A stretch of DNA of 64,000 nucleotides, taken from NCBI GenBank assembly GCA_017416915.1, contig JAFQAN010000035.1, positions 1 to 64,000 of the forward strand. The letters run 5' to 3'. The stretch comes from Alistipes sp. (GTDB lineage Bacteria; Bacteroidota; Bacteroidia; Bacteroidales; Rikenellaceae). Positions 33,615 to 43,032 of the stretch are shown here, one piece after another. Within the stretch, counting starts at the first letter, position 1, and each line of letters begins with the position of its first letter. Made by a program: the position numbers and the translations under genes. A model generated the notes under the pieces. That model saw only the letters and a program-made list of their open reading frames with translations. It had not been told where the DNA came from and did not search any database.

Positions 33615-34832
33615 CTACTTATAGATAAGCTTCGACAGGTTAGATAGCGAGTCGGCAGCAACCTCGATAAGTTGTTCGGAGGTTAGTGCCATAACCTTAC
33701 GATACGCCTCCTCCAATGTATCAATATCCTTATAAATCAGATAGCTCTTGCCCGCACCTAACATATAGCCCTCATTAGACTCCATCGAGATAGCCATCTG
33801 GGCGATAAACTGTCGCTTTGCAATAGCCATACGGCGGGGCGTAACAGCCTCACGCGCAAGGCGCGCCGTCTCCTGCTCGATAAGTTCGATACACTGCTCG
33901 GCGTTGCCGTGGTCCGACGAGAAGTATATGCCCACAATACCGCTATCGGAGTAGGGGGTATAGCTTGCCTCGACATTATACGACAGACCATAGCGCTCTC
34001 GAAGCATAAGATTAAGGGTCGAGTTCGCCGAGGGTCCACCGAGGATATTTACCAACAGGGCGAGGGGCAGACGGCGTTCATCGGTGATGCCGTAGCCACG
34101 AGCGCCAAGGATGCCGTGCGCCTGATGCGTATGCTTCGACAGTCGCACATCAAACTGCGGCGACAGAACAGGCTGTTGGCGGCTGAACTTACGCTCGGTA
34201 GGTGCAAACCCCGACAGGTAGCGCTCGGCGACACTACGCGCCGTTGCCACCGAGAAGTTTCCGATAGACGAGAAGACCATCTGGTCGGTGGTATAGGTGC
34301 GCTCGACAAAGCGCGCTATATGCTCGGTAGAGATACGCGCAATGGACGACTTAGTACCGAGAATATTGTGTCCGAGTTCCGAGTCGGAGAAGAGCATATC
34401 CTCGAACGAATCATAGATAAGCTCCGAAGGCGAATCTTTGTAGGTGTTTATCTCGTCGGCGATGACCTCGCGCTCCTTGCGCAGCTCACTCTCGGGGTAG
34501 GTCGAGCGAAAGATAACATCGGCGATAAGCTCTACGGCACGCGAGAAGTCGTGGCGCATAACAGTAGCGTGAAGCGTAGTATCCTCCTTGGTTGTATAGG
34601 CATTAAGCTCGCCACCGAGATTTTCGAGGCGACAGTTTACCTGATACGCACGACGCCGCTTAGTCCCCTTAAAGAGGGCGTGTTCGGTAAAGTGCGCGAT
34701 ACCATACTCCGAGGGCAGTTCGTCGCGACTACCAGCATTGACAACAAGGGCGCAGTGCGTAACGCCGCTACGTACCTGGCGGTGGATGCCTCGAATACCG
34801 TTAGAGAGTGTATATGTCTCAAACTCCTTCAT
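33615..34832 (-). CDS. M16-family zinc metallopeptidase
   Basis: 405 residues of the pitrilysin/processing-peptidase family. The inverted zinc motif HFTEH (His47, Glu50, His51) and the third ligand region ELRKEREVIADEI are present, so the subunit should be active. It has two homologous halves, the second near 180-400 with the YGLSYNVEASY stretch. No signal peptide, so probably cytoplasmic. Its ATG overlaps the uvrA stop (TAATG), making it the last gene of a tight five-gene run. Confidence 0.94.
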   Translation of the reverse strand: MKEFETYTLSNGIRGIHRQVRSGVTHCALVVNAGSRDELPSEYGIAHFTEHALFKGTKRRRAYQVNCRLENLGGELNAYTTKEDTTLHATVMRHDFSRAVELIADVIFRSTYPESELRKEREVIADEINTYKDSPSELIYDSFEDMLFSDSELGHNILGTKSSIARISTEHIARFVERTYTTDQMVFSSIGNFSVATARSVAERYLSGFAPTERKFSRQQPVLSPQFDVRLSKHTHQAHGILGARGYGITDERRLPLALLVNILGGPSANSTLNLMLRERYGLSYNVEASYTPYSDSGIVGIYFSSDHGNAEQCIELIEQETARLAREAVTPRRMAIAKRQFIAQMAISMESNEGYMLGAGKSYLIYKDIDTLEEAYRKVMALTSEQLIEVAADSLSNLSKLIYK

Positions 34833-37618
34833 TAGCGCTGTTCGTTGTGTTGTTTTAAGAATTGTCCCGTATAGCTGCGCTCACATGCCATAACATCCTC
34901 GGGGCTACCCTGCACGACAACCTCGCCGCCCTCCAAGCCCGCCTCGGGGCCGAGGTCGATGACGTGGTCGGCACACTTGATAATCTCCATATTATGCTCC
35001 ACTACGACGACGGTGTGTCCGCGCTCGATAAGTGCATCGAACGCCGCCAAAAGACGTCCTATATCGTGGAAGTGCAACCCCGTAGTAGGCTCGTCAAAGA
35101 TGAAGAGCAACTTATCTTGCGAGCGCTCCTTCGTGAGGTACGAGGCGAGCTTCACACGTTGCGACTCGCCACCCGACAGCGTAGAACTCGACTGTCCGAG
35201 CTTAACATAACCCAAGCCAACCTGCTGCAATGGACGGATACGCTCGACAATACGGCGACAGGTGGCATTTTCGGCATCCTCGGAGAAGAACTCAATAGCC
35301 TCATCAATAGACATCTCCAATACATCGTAGATGCTCCTACCACGATACTTGACCTCCAATATCTCAGGCTTAAAGCGCATACCGCCACACGACTCACACG
35401 TAAGCTCCACATCCGCCATAAACTGCATACTAACCTTGATAACACCCTCGCCCTCACACTCTTCGCAGCGACCGCCTGGCATATTGAACGAGAACGAGGT
35501 GGCGGGAATACCCGTATGTACGGCATAAGGTTGATCGGCATAGAGACGGCGTATCTCGTCGTATGCCTTGATATATGTTACAGGGTTGGAGCGTGTCGAT
35601 TTTCCGATTGGCGACTGCGACACCATTTCCACGTCGTGCAACAGTTGCAAATCGCCCGACAGAGAGTCGTGGTCGCCAGGCGTGAGCGTCGTCTCCGAGA
35701 GGCGACGTTTAAGCGCAGGAAAGAGGATGTCATCAGCCAACGACGACTTACCCGAGCCAGAGACTCCCGTGATGCAGGTCATCACACCCAGAGGTATGCT
35801 GACATCAATATTTTTGAGGTTATTGTGGCGAGCGCCATGTATCATGATATGTCCCGCAGCAGCACGACGGCGCGTAGGAATAGGTATCGAACGGCGGTGA
35901 GTAAGGTAGTCTGCTGTAAGCGACTTCGACGCCTTCTCTATCTCTGACGCAGGACCATTATAGACGACCTCGCCGCCGCCAACACCCGCCTCAGGACCCA
36001 TATCAACAATCCAGTCGGCGGCGCGCATAACCTCCTCCTCGTGTTCGACGACGATAACCGTATTATCCAAGTCGCGTAGCTGCTTCAATACGCCAATAAG
36101 GCGGTTTGTATCGCGCGGATGCAGACCGATACTCGGCTCATCGAGGATATACATCGACCCCACAAGGTTGCTGCCGAGCGACGTCGATAGATTGATGCGC
36201 TGCGACTCGCCACCCGACAGCGTAGCCGAGAGGCGATCCAACGTAAGGTAGTGCAGCCCCACATCCATCAAATAGCGCAGGCGGTTGCGTATCTCGGTAA
36301 GCACACGCTCAGCTGTCTTTGCGTCATGCTCATCGAGGCTCAGCTCCGAAAAGAATTTCGACAACTCGCCAACGGTCATCTGCACCAACTCGGCAATATT
36401 ACGTCCCCCCACACGCACATAAAGTGCCTCCTTGCGCAGACGTGCGCCGTGGCACTCGGGACACAACGTCTTGCCCATATATCGCGATTTAAGCACTCGG
36501 TACTGCACCTTATGGCGCTGAGTATCGACATAGGCGAAGAAGTCGTCGATGCCGTGGAAATAGTCGTTACCACGCCACAGCAGCTCCCTATCAGCATCGC
36601 TAAGGGCGTGATATGGCGTATGTATCGGGAAGCCGAAATTCGATGACGCCAGCACCAACTCGTTGCGCCAGCGACCCATAGTAGCACCATTCCAGCAGGC
36701 AACAGCGCCATCATAAACACTCTTCGACTTATCTGGAATAACAAGATTCTCGTCGATACCCACGACCTTGCCATAACCCTCACACGTAGGACAAGCACCG
36801 ATGGGGTTATTGAACGAGAAGAGGTGTTCGGTAGGTCGCTCAAAGGAGATACCCTCCTCGTCATAGTGCGACGAGAAGCTCTCGACGTGGTCGGTGATAA
36901 TATGCACCGTACCCGAGCCATAGCCCATAGCACGTGCCACAGAGTCCGAAAGACGCGACACGGTATCCTGCTCGTGGCTTAGCTTCAAACGATCGACAAC
37001 GACCATCACATCATCGAGCGACATAGTGTCGTTAATCAGCGGCATAAACTTCTCAACGAGCATAATCTCATCACGATAGCGCACCCTATTTACGCCATCC
37101 TCCATAAGCGTAAGCATACGCTCTACAATGCTCTCGGAGTGCTTCATAAGCAGCGGTGCAGCAATGACAATGCGGCTGTCATCATCCATCGTGAGCATAT
37201 AATCGACAACATCATCGACCTCATAGCACCTCACCTCACGACCTGTCGAGGGGGAGTAGGTGCGACCTATACGCGCAAAGAGGAGTTTTAGGTAGTCGTA
37301 AATCTCGGTGGTCGTACCCACCGTAGAGCGTGGGTTACGCGACGTTACCTTCTGCTCGATAGCAATAGCGGGGGCAATACCCTCAATCATATCGACATCG
37401 GGCTTCTGCACACGTCCTAAAAACTGTCGGGCATATGCCGAGAGGCTCTCGACATAGCGACGCTGACCCTCCGCAAAGATGGTATCAAAGGCCAATGTCG
37501 ATTTTCCCGAACCCGACAAGCCCGTTACAACAACGAGCCTATTGTGCGGTATCTCGACATCCACATTTTTGAGGTTATGCACACGCGCACCTCGTATCGT
37601 TATCTTGCTATCTGCCAT
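34832..37618 (-). CDS. uvrA: UvrABC system protein A
   Basis: Damage-recognition ATPase of nucleotide excision repair. The 928-residue protein has two ABC modules: first Walker [16 protein letters not shown] near 32, second [13 protein letters not shown] near 630, and two signature regions LSGGESQRI / [12 protein letters not shown]. Zinc fingers appear as [20 protein letters not shown] and the CEECEGEG...CESCGG pair. The start at 37618 ([10 protein letters not shown]) gives the family length; the longer in-frame start at 37723 lies inside the preceding gene. It follows yigZ after 11 bases. Confidence 0.98.
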   Translation of the reverse strand: MADSKITIRGARVHNLKNVDVEIPHNRLVVVTGLSGSGKSTLAFDTIFAEGQRRYVESLSAYARQFLGRVQKPDVDMIEGIAPAIAIEQKVTSRNPRSTVGTTTEIYDYLKLLFARIGRTYSPSTGREVRCYEVDDVVDYMLTMDDDSRIVIAAPLLMKHSESIVERMLTLMEDGVNRVRYRDEIMLVEKFMPLINDTMSLDDVMVVVDRLKLSHEQDTVSRLSDSVARAMGYGSGTVHIITDHVESFSSHYDEEGISFERPTEHLFSFNNPIGACPTCEGYGKVVGIDENLVIPDKSKSVYDGAVACWNGATMGRWRNELVLASSNFGFPIHTPYHALSDADRELLWRGNDYFHGIDDFFAYVDTQRHKVQYRVLKSRYMGKTLCPECHGARLRKEALYVRVGGRNIAELVQMTVGELSKFFSELSLDEHDAKTAERVLTEIRNRLRYLMDVGLHYLTLDRLSATLSGGESQRINLSTSLGSNLVGSMYILDEPSIGLHPRDTNRLIGVLKQLRDLDNTVIVVEHEEEVMRAADWIVDMGPEAGVGGGEVVYNGPASEIEKASKSLTADYLTHRRSIPIPTRRRAAAGHIMIHGARHNNLKNIDVSIPLGVMTCITGVSGSGKSSLADDILFPALKRRLSETTLTPGDHDSLSGDLQLLHDVEMVSQSPIGKSTRSNPVTYIKAYDEIRRLYADQPYAVHTGIPATSFSFNMPGGRCEECEGEGVIKVSMQFMADVELTCESCGGMRFKPEILEVKYRGRSIYDVLEMSIDEAIEFFSEDAENATCRRIVERIRPLQQVGLGYVKLGQSSSTLSGGESQRVKLASYLTKERSQDKLLFIFDEPTTGLHFHDIGRLLAAFDALIERGHTVVVVEHNMEIIKCADHVIDLGPEAGLEGGEVVVQGSPEDVMACERSYTGQFLKQHNEQR

Positions 37619-37629
37619 ACCATTAACCT

Positions 37630-38232
37630 CTATTTTACATCGAACGTAGCACCTCCGACCTTCGACAAACGTCCCGTAAGTTGTTCTGCCTCGCTCCGAC
37701 GTATAGCAAGTGTCATACGACACAGATTATCGAACTGTTGGCTGATAATACGCGGCTGCATATCCTTGACAATACGCATAACATCGTTCATAGCGATATA
37801 CGAGAACTCCAACTCGATAACGCTATCCACCGTGCGCTCTACGACCTCGCACTCTGCCAAGACCAACGCCGCCGACTCCTTATAGGCAGCGATAAGCCCT
37901 GGAACGCCCAGCTTCGTACCTCCGAAGTAGCGCACCACAACAATCAGGCAGTTGGTAATATCCTGCGAGAGTAGCTGACCCAAGATAGGCTTTCCTGCTG
38001 TCGAGGATGGTTCGCCATCGTCGTTTGCACGAAACTGCTCGCCGTGAGCGCCCAAGCGCCAAGCGTAGCAGTGGTGCGTGGCGTCGTACCACCTCTTGCG
38101 CAGAGCATCAAGCAGCTCTTTGATTTGCTCCTCACTCTCGACAGGATAGGCATACGCCAAAAACTTGCTGCTCAGCTGACGATAACTCGTCTCGGCAGCA
38201 CGAACGATTGTTTTGTAGCTATCTGATGCCAC
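37630..38232 (-). CDS. YigZ/IMPACT family protein
   Basis: 200 residues of the UPF0029/IMPACT family. The N-terminal domain has [52 protein letters not shown] and [20 protein letters not shown], all conserved. A smaller C-terminal DUF1949-like domain follows. The molecular function is poorly known; roles in translation control are proposed for the eukaryotic relatives. It lies between lepB (2-base gap) and uvrA. Confidence 0.94.
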   Translation of the reverse strand: MASDSYKTIVRAAETSYRQLSSKFLAYAYPVESEEQIKELLDALRKRWYDATHHCYAWRLGAHGEQFRANDDGEPSSTAGKPILGQLLSQDITNCLIVVVRYFGGTKLGVPGLIAAYKESAALVLAECEVVERTVDSVIELEFSYIAMNDVMRIVKDMQPRIISQQFDNLCRMTLAIRRSEAEQLTGRLSKVGGATFDVK

Positions 38233-38234
38233 CG

Positions 38235-39704
38235 CTATTTGATTGACTTAAACATTCTATCCCAACGAATCTCGCCCGTATCGGGATTTTTCGAGAACCA
38301 CACATACGACGCCTTACCTACGATATGGTCCTCGGGTACAAAGCCCCAGAAACGCGAGTCGAGCGAGGCGTGGCGATTATCACCCATCATAAAGTAGTGG
38401 TCCATAAGGAAGGTGTAGTGCGTCGCCTCCTTGCCATCAATATAGACCTTTCCATCGCGCTGCTCCAACAATCGCTGCTCATAGACGGCGATACAGCGAC
38501 CATAGAGCGCCAACGTACGATCGTTAAGTTCGATGCTCTCGCCCGCCTTGGGTATCCATATAGGTCCAAAATTATTGAGCGTCCACTGCGCCGTATCGCC
38601 CACTGCAAGGTGCGGTATAAGCTCCCCAGGAAGCGGGGTGTCTATCTTCGTAAGTGCATAGCGCGTAGTATCGGCATACGACGCAAGCTCCGAGTCGCGC
38701 AAAAGACGCTCCGAGACAGCCCCCGTGCGTACATTTTCGACATTGTAGTAGTACTGCTTATTCGCCACCTCAGCCTCCGCCTCGTCGCCGTGATATACCA
38801 CGCCATCACGTACCGAGAGCATATCGCCAGGCATACCCACGCAGCGCTTAATGTAGTTCTCCTTCTTATCCAACGGGCGCACAACAACGGTAAAATTATC
38901 GGCGAGAAGCTTACGACGCTCCGCCTCGGTAGCACCAAACCTCTTATCGCGCAACAGCTGATAGTAGCTCTGTGCAGGCATCTCCATAACTACGGTGTCG
39001 CCCTCGGGGAAGTTGAAGACAACGATGTCGCCACGACGCACCTGATCGGTACCCGCCAAACGGCGATACGAGCGCTCCCACGTAGTAGTAAACGACGGCT
39101 TGCTATCGTTAAGCGGCATAGTGTTATGCACAAACGGAAACGATAGCGGCGTCATAGGCACACGAGGGCCGTACGACACCTTGTTTACAAGGATATAGTC
39201 GCCCGTCATAAGCGTACTCTCCATAGAGCCTGTGGGGATGACAAACATCTGAAACCAGTAGAGCTGAATAAGCGTTGCCACGACCGTAGCAAAGAGTATG
39301 GCGTGTACCCAGCCATATATCCACTTGTAAATCTTGGTTTCGGTTTTCAGCTCATTCCATAGCGCATAAGCCGCAACCACCGCAAACGTAAGCAGAAAGA
39401 TACCCTCCCAACGAAAGAGAAGCATATGGAGGATAACACCCACAACCAACGCAAAGACAAGAGCGCACCATACGCCATAGGCGATGCGCCACCAGCCATA
39501 GCGCTTCATCATCGAGTGATGCCAACGACGAATATAGCCCGAAATGTAGTAGTCGTAAACGAGTGGTAGAGCCACAAAGAGCGACCACCACGCACCATAC
39601 CACACGGCGAAGAGCGCGACGATAACAGCAACAAACGTAAATGCCAACCACTTAGAGGCAAAAAAGTTGCGTATTGCGACGTATATATTTTTCAACTTTT
39701 CCAT
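38235..39704 (-). CDS. lepB: Signal peptidase I with extended N-terminal membrane region
   Basis: Cleaves Sec signal peptides at the inner membrane. The catalytic serine lies in VIPTGSMESTL and the lysine base in KKENYIKRCVGMPGD; the C-terminal box GDNRHASLDSRFWGFVPEDHIVGKA is intact. Before the catalytic part are about 150 residues with four or more hydrophobic helices, and a large insertion (about 310-400) separates the conserved boxes. The result is 489 residues, against about 320 in E. coli. This layout is usual in Bacteroidetes. dapB precedes it by 28 bases. Confidence 0.95.
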   Translation of the reverse strand: MEKLKNIYVAIRNFFASKWLAFTFVAVIVALFAVWYGAWWSLFVALPLVYDYYISGYIRRWHHSMMKRYGWWRIAYGVWCALVFALVVGVILHMLLFRWEGIFLLTFAVVAAYALWNELKTETKIYKWIYGWVHAILFATVVATLIQLYWFQMFVIPTGSMESTLMTGDYILVNKVSYGPRVPMTPLSFPFVHNTMPLNDSKPSFTTTWERSYRRLAGTDQVRRGDIVVFNFPEGDTVVMEMPAQSYYQLLRDKRFGATEAERRKLLADNFTVVVRPLDKKENYIKRCVGMPGDMLSVRDGVVYHGDEAEAEVANKQYYYNVENVRTGAVSERLLRDSELASYADTTRYALTKIDTPLPGELIPHLAVGDTAQWTLNNFGPIWIPKAGESIELNDRTLALYGRCIAVYEQRLLEQRDGKVYIDGKEATHYTFLMDHYFMMGDNRHASLDSRFWGFVPEDHIVGKASYVWFSKNPDTGEIRWDRMFKSIK

Positions 39705-39732
39705 ATCTAATCTTTCTTATTAGTTTGCTCGT

Positions 39733-40443
39733 TTAGAGAAGATTATCCATTGTATGCACACCTCGTTTATCGGCAAGATACTCGCCCGCAACCACAGCAC
39801 CCATAGCCAATGCACGACGATTCGTGATAGAGTGTTTAAGCTGCAAGAAGTCGTTTTCCGAGGTGTATGTTACGGTGTGTATGCCAGGAATCATACCCTC
39901 ACGGAACGACTCTATCTCCAATACGGAGCTATCCTCCGACGGCTCGTTTGCCCACGACGTCTTACGCTCCACACTCTCGATGATGCCCTCGGCAAGGGTT
40001 ATCGCCGTGCCACTCGGAGCATCCTTCTTCCACATATGGTGGGTCTCCTCAATGCGCACATCGTACTCCTCATAAGGGTTCATCAACTCGGCAAGACGCC
40101 TATTGAGACGAAACATCATATTTACGCCTATCGAAAAGTTCGAGGCGTAGAACAACGCACCACCCTTCTGCTCAGACAACTGCTCCATACGTTTAAGACC
40201 CGCAAGCCATCCCGTAGTGCCACACACTACCCTGCCACCAGCCGACAGCACGGTCTCGACATTTGCCAATGCCGTGTCGGGCGTGGTAAACTCAAAGGCA
40301 ACATCTATGCCTCTGAGCGCCTCTGCGTTAAGTTCCGAAGCATTCGCCTCGTCGATGATAAGAGCCACGCTATGACCACGTTCTAAGAGTATGCGCTCAA
40401 TCTCGCGTCCCATCTTGCCATGACCTATAATTGCACACTTCAT
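39733..40443 (-). CDS. dapB: 4-hydroxy-tetrahydrodipicolinate reductase
   Basis: Reduces 4-hydroxy-tetrahydrodipicolinate in lysine and diaminopimelate synthesis. The 236-residue protein has the nucleotide-binding GHGKMGREIE at the start, FEFTTPDTALANVETVLSAG, VCGTTGWL, the substrate signature EETHHMWKKDAPSGTAI near 140-156, and a C-terminal HSITNRRALAMGAVVAGEYL. It leads a near-gapless run dapB-lepB-yigZ-uvrA-M16 peptidase. A TATCTTTA box at 40494-40487 on the minus strand lies 44 bases upstream. Confidence 0.97.
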   Translation of the reverse strand: MKCAIIGHGKMGREIERILLERGHSVALIIDEANASELNAEALRGIDVAFEFTTPDTALANVETVLSAGGRVVCGTTGWLAGLKRMEQLSEQKGGALFYASNFSIGVNMMFRLNRRLAELMNPYEEYDVRIEETHHMWKKDAPSGTAITLAEGIIESVERKTSWANEPSEDSSVLEIESFREGMIPGIHTVTYTSENDFLQLKHSITNRRALAMGAVVAGEYLADKRGVHTMDNLL

Positions 40444-40495
40444 ATTTTTTAGAATAGTTTATCTACATTAAAAATTATTAACGCGGTAAAGATAC

Positions 40496-40526
40496 AAAAA
40501 AAAGTGAGAAGTATTCTACTTCTCAC
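40496..40526 (-). terminator. Terminator of truA
   Basis: On the minus strand GTGAGAAGTA, loop GAA, TACTTCTCAC (40526-40504), then eight T, followed at once by the dapB promoter box. Confidence 0.88.
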
Positions 40527-40558
40527 CCATAATTTAGCATCAACACTACTACACCGCG

Positions 40559-41293
40559 CTATTCGTAACGCACATCCGAGAGAAAAAGCCCACACGCAGG
40601 TGCGCCAGCGCTCGACCGCGACAGGTCGCGCGAACGGATAATATCTTCAAACTCCTCAACGCTATAACGCCCCCTGCCGACATCGACCAACGTACCAACG
40701 ATAGCACGTACCATATTGCGCAAAAAACGGTCTGCACGTATTGTAAAGCGTAACGTGAGGTCATCCTCCACAACCCACTCTACATGAGATATATGGCAGA
40801 TGTTTGTTTTGTTGTTGGAGTTGAGTTTAGCGAACGATGTGAAGTCGTCATATCGAAGCAATCTTTGCGCCGCCTCGTTCATCTTTACGACATCCAAATC
40901 GACGGCAAAATACCACGCCGAAAAGCGACGAAACGGCTGCTTGTAGGGTGTGATAAAGTAGGTGTATTCGCGCTGCCGTGCATCGAAGCGTGCGTGCTTG
41001 GCGGCATCAACCTCGTAGATACGCTTTATGGCGATGTCGTCGGGCAGCACACGGTTGAGCTTATAGGTTAATTGCTCACAATCTTCAATCGGTGTATCAC
41101 TATCGAAATGCGCCACATAGAACGAAGCATTAACGCCCGTATCGGTACGTCCTGCACCCACAATCTCGGTAGGCACACGGCGAAGCATCGACAATCGCTG
41201 CTCGATAGTCTGCTGCACGGTCGGAGCGTCGGGTTGTCGTTGCCATCCGCAGTAGGCGGCACCGTCGTATTGTAGCTCAACAAAGTAGCGCAT
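40559..41293 (-). CDS. truA: tRNA pseudouridine synthase A
   Basis: Makes pseudouridine at positions 38-40 of the tRNA anticodon stem. The 244-residue enzyme has FVELQYDGAAYCGWQRQPDAPTVQ at the start, the catalytic aspartate in GAGRTDTGVNA near 52, ARFDARQREYTYFI near 105 and a C-terminal RFTIRADRFLRNMVRAIVGTLVDVGRG. Length and motifs are standard. Upstream of it on the minus strand lies repeat element copy B. Confidence 0.97.
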   Translation of the reverse strand: MRYFVELQYDGAAYCGWQRQPDAPTVQQTIEQRLSMLRRVPTEIVGAGRTDTGVNASFYVAHFDSDTPIEDCEQLTYKLNRVLPDDIAIKRIYEVDAAKHARFDARQREYTYFITPYKQPFRRFSAWYFAVDLDVVKMNEAAQRLLRYDDFTSFAKLNSNNKTNICHISHVEWVVEDDLTLRFTIRADRFLRNMVRAIVGTLVDVGRGRYSVEEFEDIIRSRDLSRSSAGAPACGLFLSDVRYE

Positions 41294-41378
41294 AGCGATA
41301 TAAAGGGTTAAACGTCGTAAAACAAAGTCAGCTCATAGCGGCTAAGAGGCGAACGAACAGCTAAAACAGCCTCGCATC

Positions 41379-41613
41379 GCTGGAAGCGACTGGAAGCGAT
41401 GGGGCGACTGGATTTTATATAGTAGCGAACAACGCTTCCTCAGTCATTCTCAGGCGTTCTCAGGCGTTCTCAGCTGTGCGGAGCGGCTTGACATCAGAAG
41501 GATTGCAGATGTGGTGCTATCCCAAAAGCTGACTGGATGGGGGTGTACTTGGACGTACATCCCCATTCAGACGAACAAGCTTGGTACCGCAGATTGCGGC
41601 TTATCACAACAAA
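41379..41613 (+). repeat. Dispersed structured repeat element, copy B
   Basis: This fills nearly all of the 320-base gap between truA and lpdA, where no gene is seen. The left arm (41379-41411) has GCGACTGGAA-type 10-base units. The right arm (41441-41480) has four exact 10-base units: CAGTCATTCT, CAGGCGTTCT, CAGGCGTTCT, CAGCTGTGCG. The 16-bp hairpin is at 41533-41548 with 41555-41570 (loop TTGGAC; stem identical to copy A). The second hairpin CCGC-AGATT-GCGG is at 41587-41599. The end CTTATCACAACAAA (41600-41613) abuts the lpdA stop codon. Flanking genes run on the minus strand, the reverse of copy A's setting. Confidence 0.82.
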
Positions 41614-42993
41614 TTATACGTGGATAGCACACCCCATCGCATCCTCGGCTGCCTCCATTACCGCCTCGTGCATCGAGGGATGCGCGTGAATGGTGCGAGC
41701 AATACGATGTGCAGTAATACCGAGGCTCTTAGCAAGCGTAGGCTCGCCAATCATCTCCGTTACGTTATGACCTACGAAGTGTGCGCCCAACAACTTCTCC
41801 TCTGCATCGAAGATAAGCTTAACGAAGCCATCGCGCTCACCCGCTGCCGTAGCCTTGCCCGACGCGGTATAGGGGAATTTACCCACCTTATACTCAATGC
41901 CCATATCGCGTACCTGCTGCTCGGTAAGACCTACCGATGCCACCTCGGGAGAGGTAAATATGCACGACGGGATAGTCGAGTAATCGACATCCTCGGGGTT
42001 AAGACCGCAGATATGCTCAACGCAGTGGATAGCCTCTGCCGAGGCTACGTGTGCCAATGCGGGGGTTGCGATAATGTCGCCTATGGCATAGACACCATCA
42101 ACGTTTGTCTTGTAGTGGTTATCGACCTTAATCTTGTCGCGCTCAACCTCGATGCCAAGCTCCTCCAAGCCGATACCCTCGATATTAGACTTGATGCCGA
42201 CAGCCGAGAGAACGACATCCGCCTCCAAGGTCTGGGCGCCCTTCTTACCCTCGACATCGACAACACACTTCCCATCCTCGCGCACCGACACCTGCTTAAC
42301 AGTGGTAGATGTCATCACCGTAGCGCGTAGCTTGCGGAAGGCGCGCTCCATAGCCTTCGCCGTATCCTCATCCTCCAAAGGCATAATCTGAGGCATATAC
42401 TCAACGATGGTAACCTTAACACCCATCGTGGCGTAGATATAGGCAAACTCCGAGCCGATAGCGCCCGAGCCAACAACAATCATCGTCTCGGGCAACGAGG
42501 GTAGCACAAGAGCCTCCTTCGACGAGATGATATGCTCGCCATCGATAGGCATAAAGGGCATAACACGAGGACGTGCGCCCGTGGCAAGTATCACATTATC
42601 AGCCTCGTACTCCACGCCATCGACATCGACTACGTGTGCCGATTTGAGCTTGCCGAAGCCTGCGATAACGTCGATATTGTTCTTCTTGAAGAGGAACTGG
42701 ACGCCCTTGTTCATCGTTGTAGCGACCATACGTTCACGCTCCACCATCTTCGTCCAATCGGGCTTCACCTCGCCCTCAATAGCCACACCAAAGGTTGCGG
42801 CAGCCTTACAATCGGCATAGACCTGTGCCGAGCGCACCAATGCCTTGGTGGGGATACAGCCCCAATTAAGGCACACACCACCAGCATCTGCCTTCTCAAC
42901 AACGGCTACTCGCTTACCGCACTGCGCAGCACGGATAGCAGCAACATAACCACCAGGACCCGAGCCTATTACGATAATATCATACTTTTCCAT
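41614..42993 (-). CDS. lpdA: Dihydrolipoyl dehydrogenase
   Basis: FAD- and NAD-dependent E3 component of 2-oxo-acid dehydrogenase or glycine-cleavage complexes. The 459-residue protein has GSGPGGYVAAIRAAQ (FAD site), the redox disulfide GGVCLNWGCIPTKAL near 41-55, GSGAIGSEFAYI (NAD site), YAIGDI and the C-terminal HAHPSMHEAV with the catalytic His-Glu pair. No E1/E2 genes are adjacent, so the partner complex is not shown. It starts 39 bases after the C69 dipeptidase gene. Confidence 0.97.
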   Translation of the reverse strand: MEKYDIIVIGSGPGGYVAAIRAAQCGKRVAVVEKADAGGVCLNWGCIPTKALVRSAQVYADCKAAATFGVAIEGEVKPDWTKMVERERMVATTMNKGVQFLFKKNNIDVIAGFGKLKSAHVVDVDGVEYEADNVILATGARPRVMPFMPIDGEHIISSKEALVLPSLPETMIVVGSGAIGSEFAYIYATMGVKVTIVEYMPQIMPLEDEDTAKAMERAFRKLRATVMTSTTVKQVSVREDGKCVVDVEGKKGAQTLEADVVLSAVGIKSNIEGIGLEELGIEVERDKIKVDNHYKTNVDGVYAIGDIIATPALAHVASAEAIHCVEHICGLNPEDVDYSTIPSCIFTSPEVASVGLTEQQVRDMGIEYKVGKFPYTASGKATAAGERDGFVKLIFDAEEKLLGAHFVGHNVTEMIGEPTLAKSLGITAHRIARTIHAHPSMHEAVMEAAEDAMGCAIHV

Positions 42994-43032
42994 ATATCTC
43001 TGTTTTAATTTGTTCGTCAGTCTATTTTACAA

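Noticed and set aside
33909-35947. Long plus-strand frames (308 and 361 codons) opposite the M16 peptidase and uvrA
   Set aside because: They are antisense shadows; the minus-strand genes carry complete HxxEH and ABC motifs.
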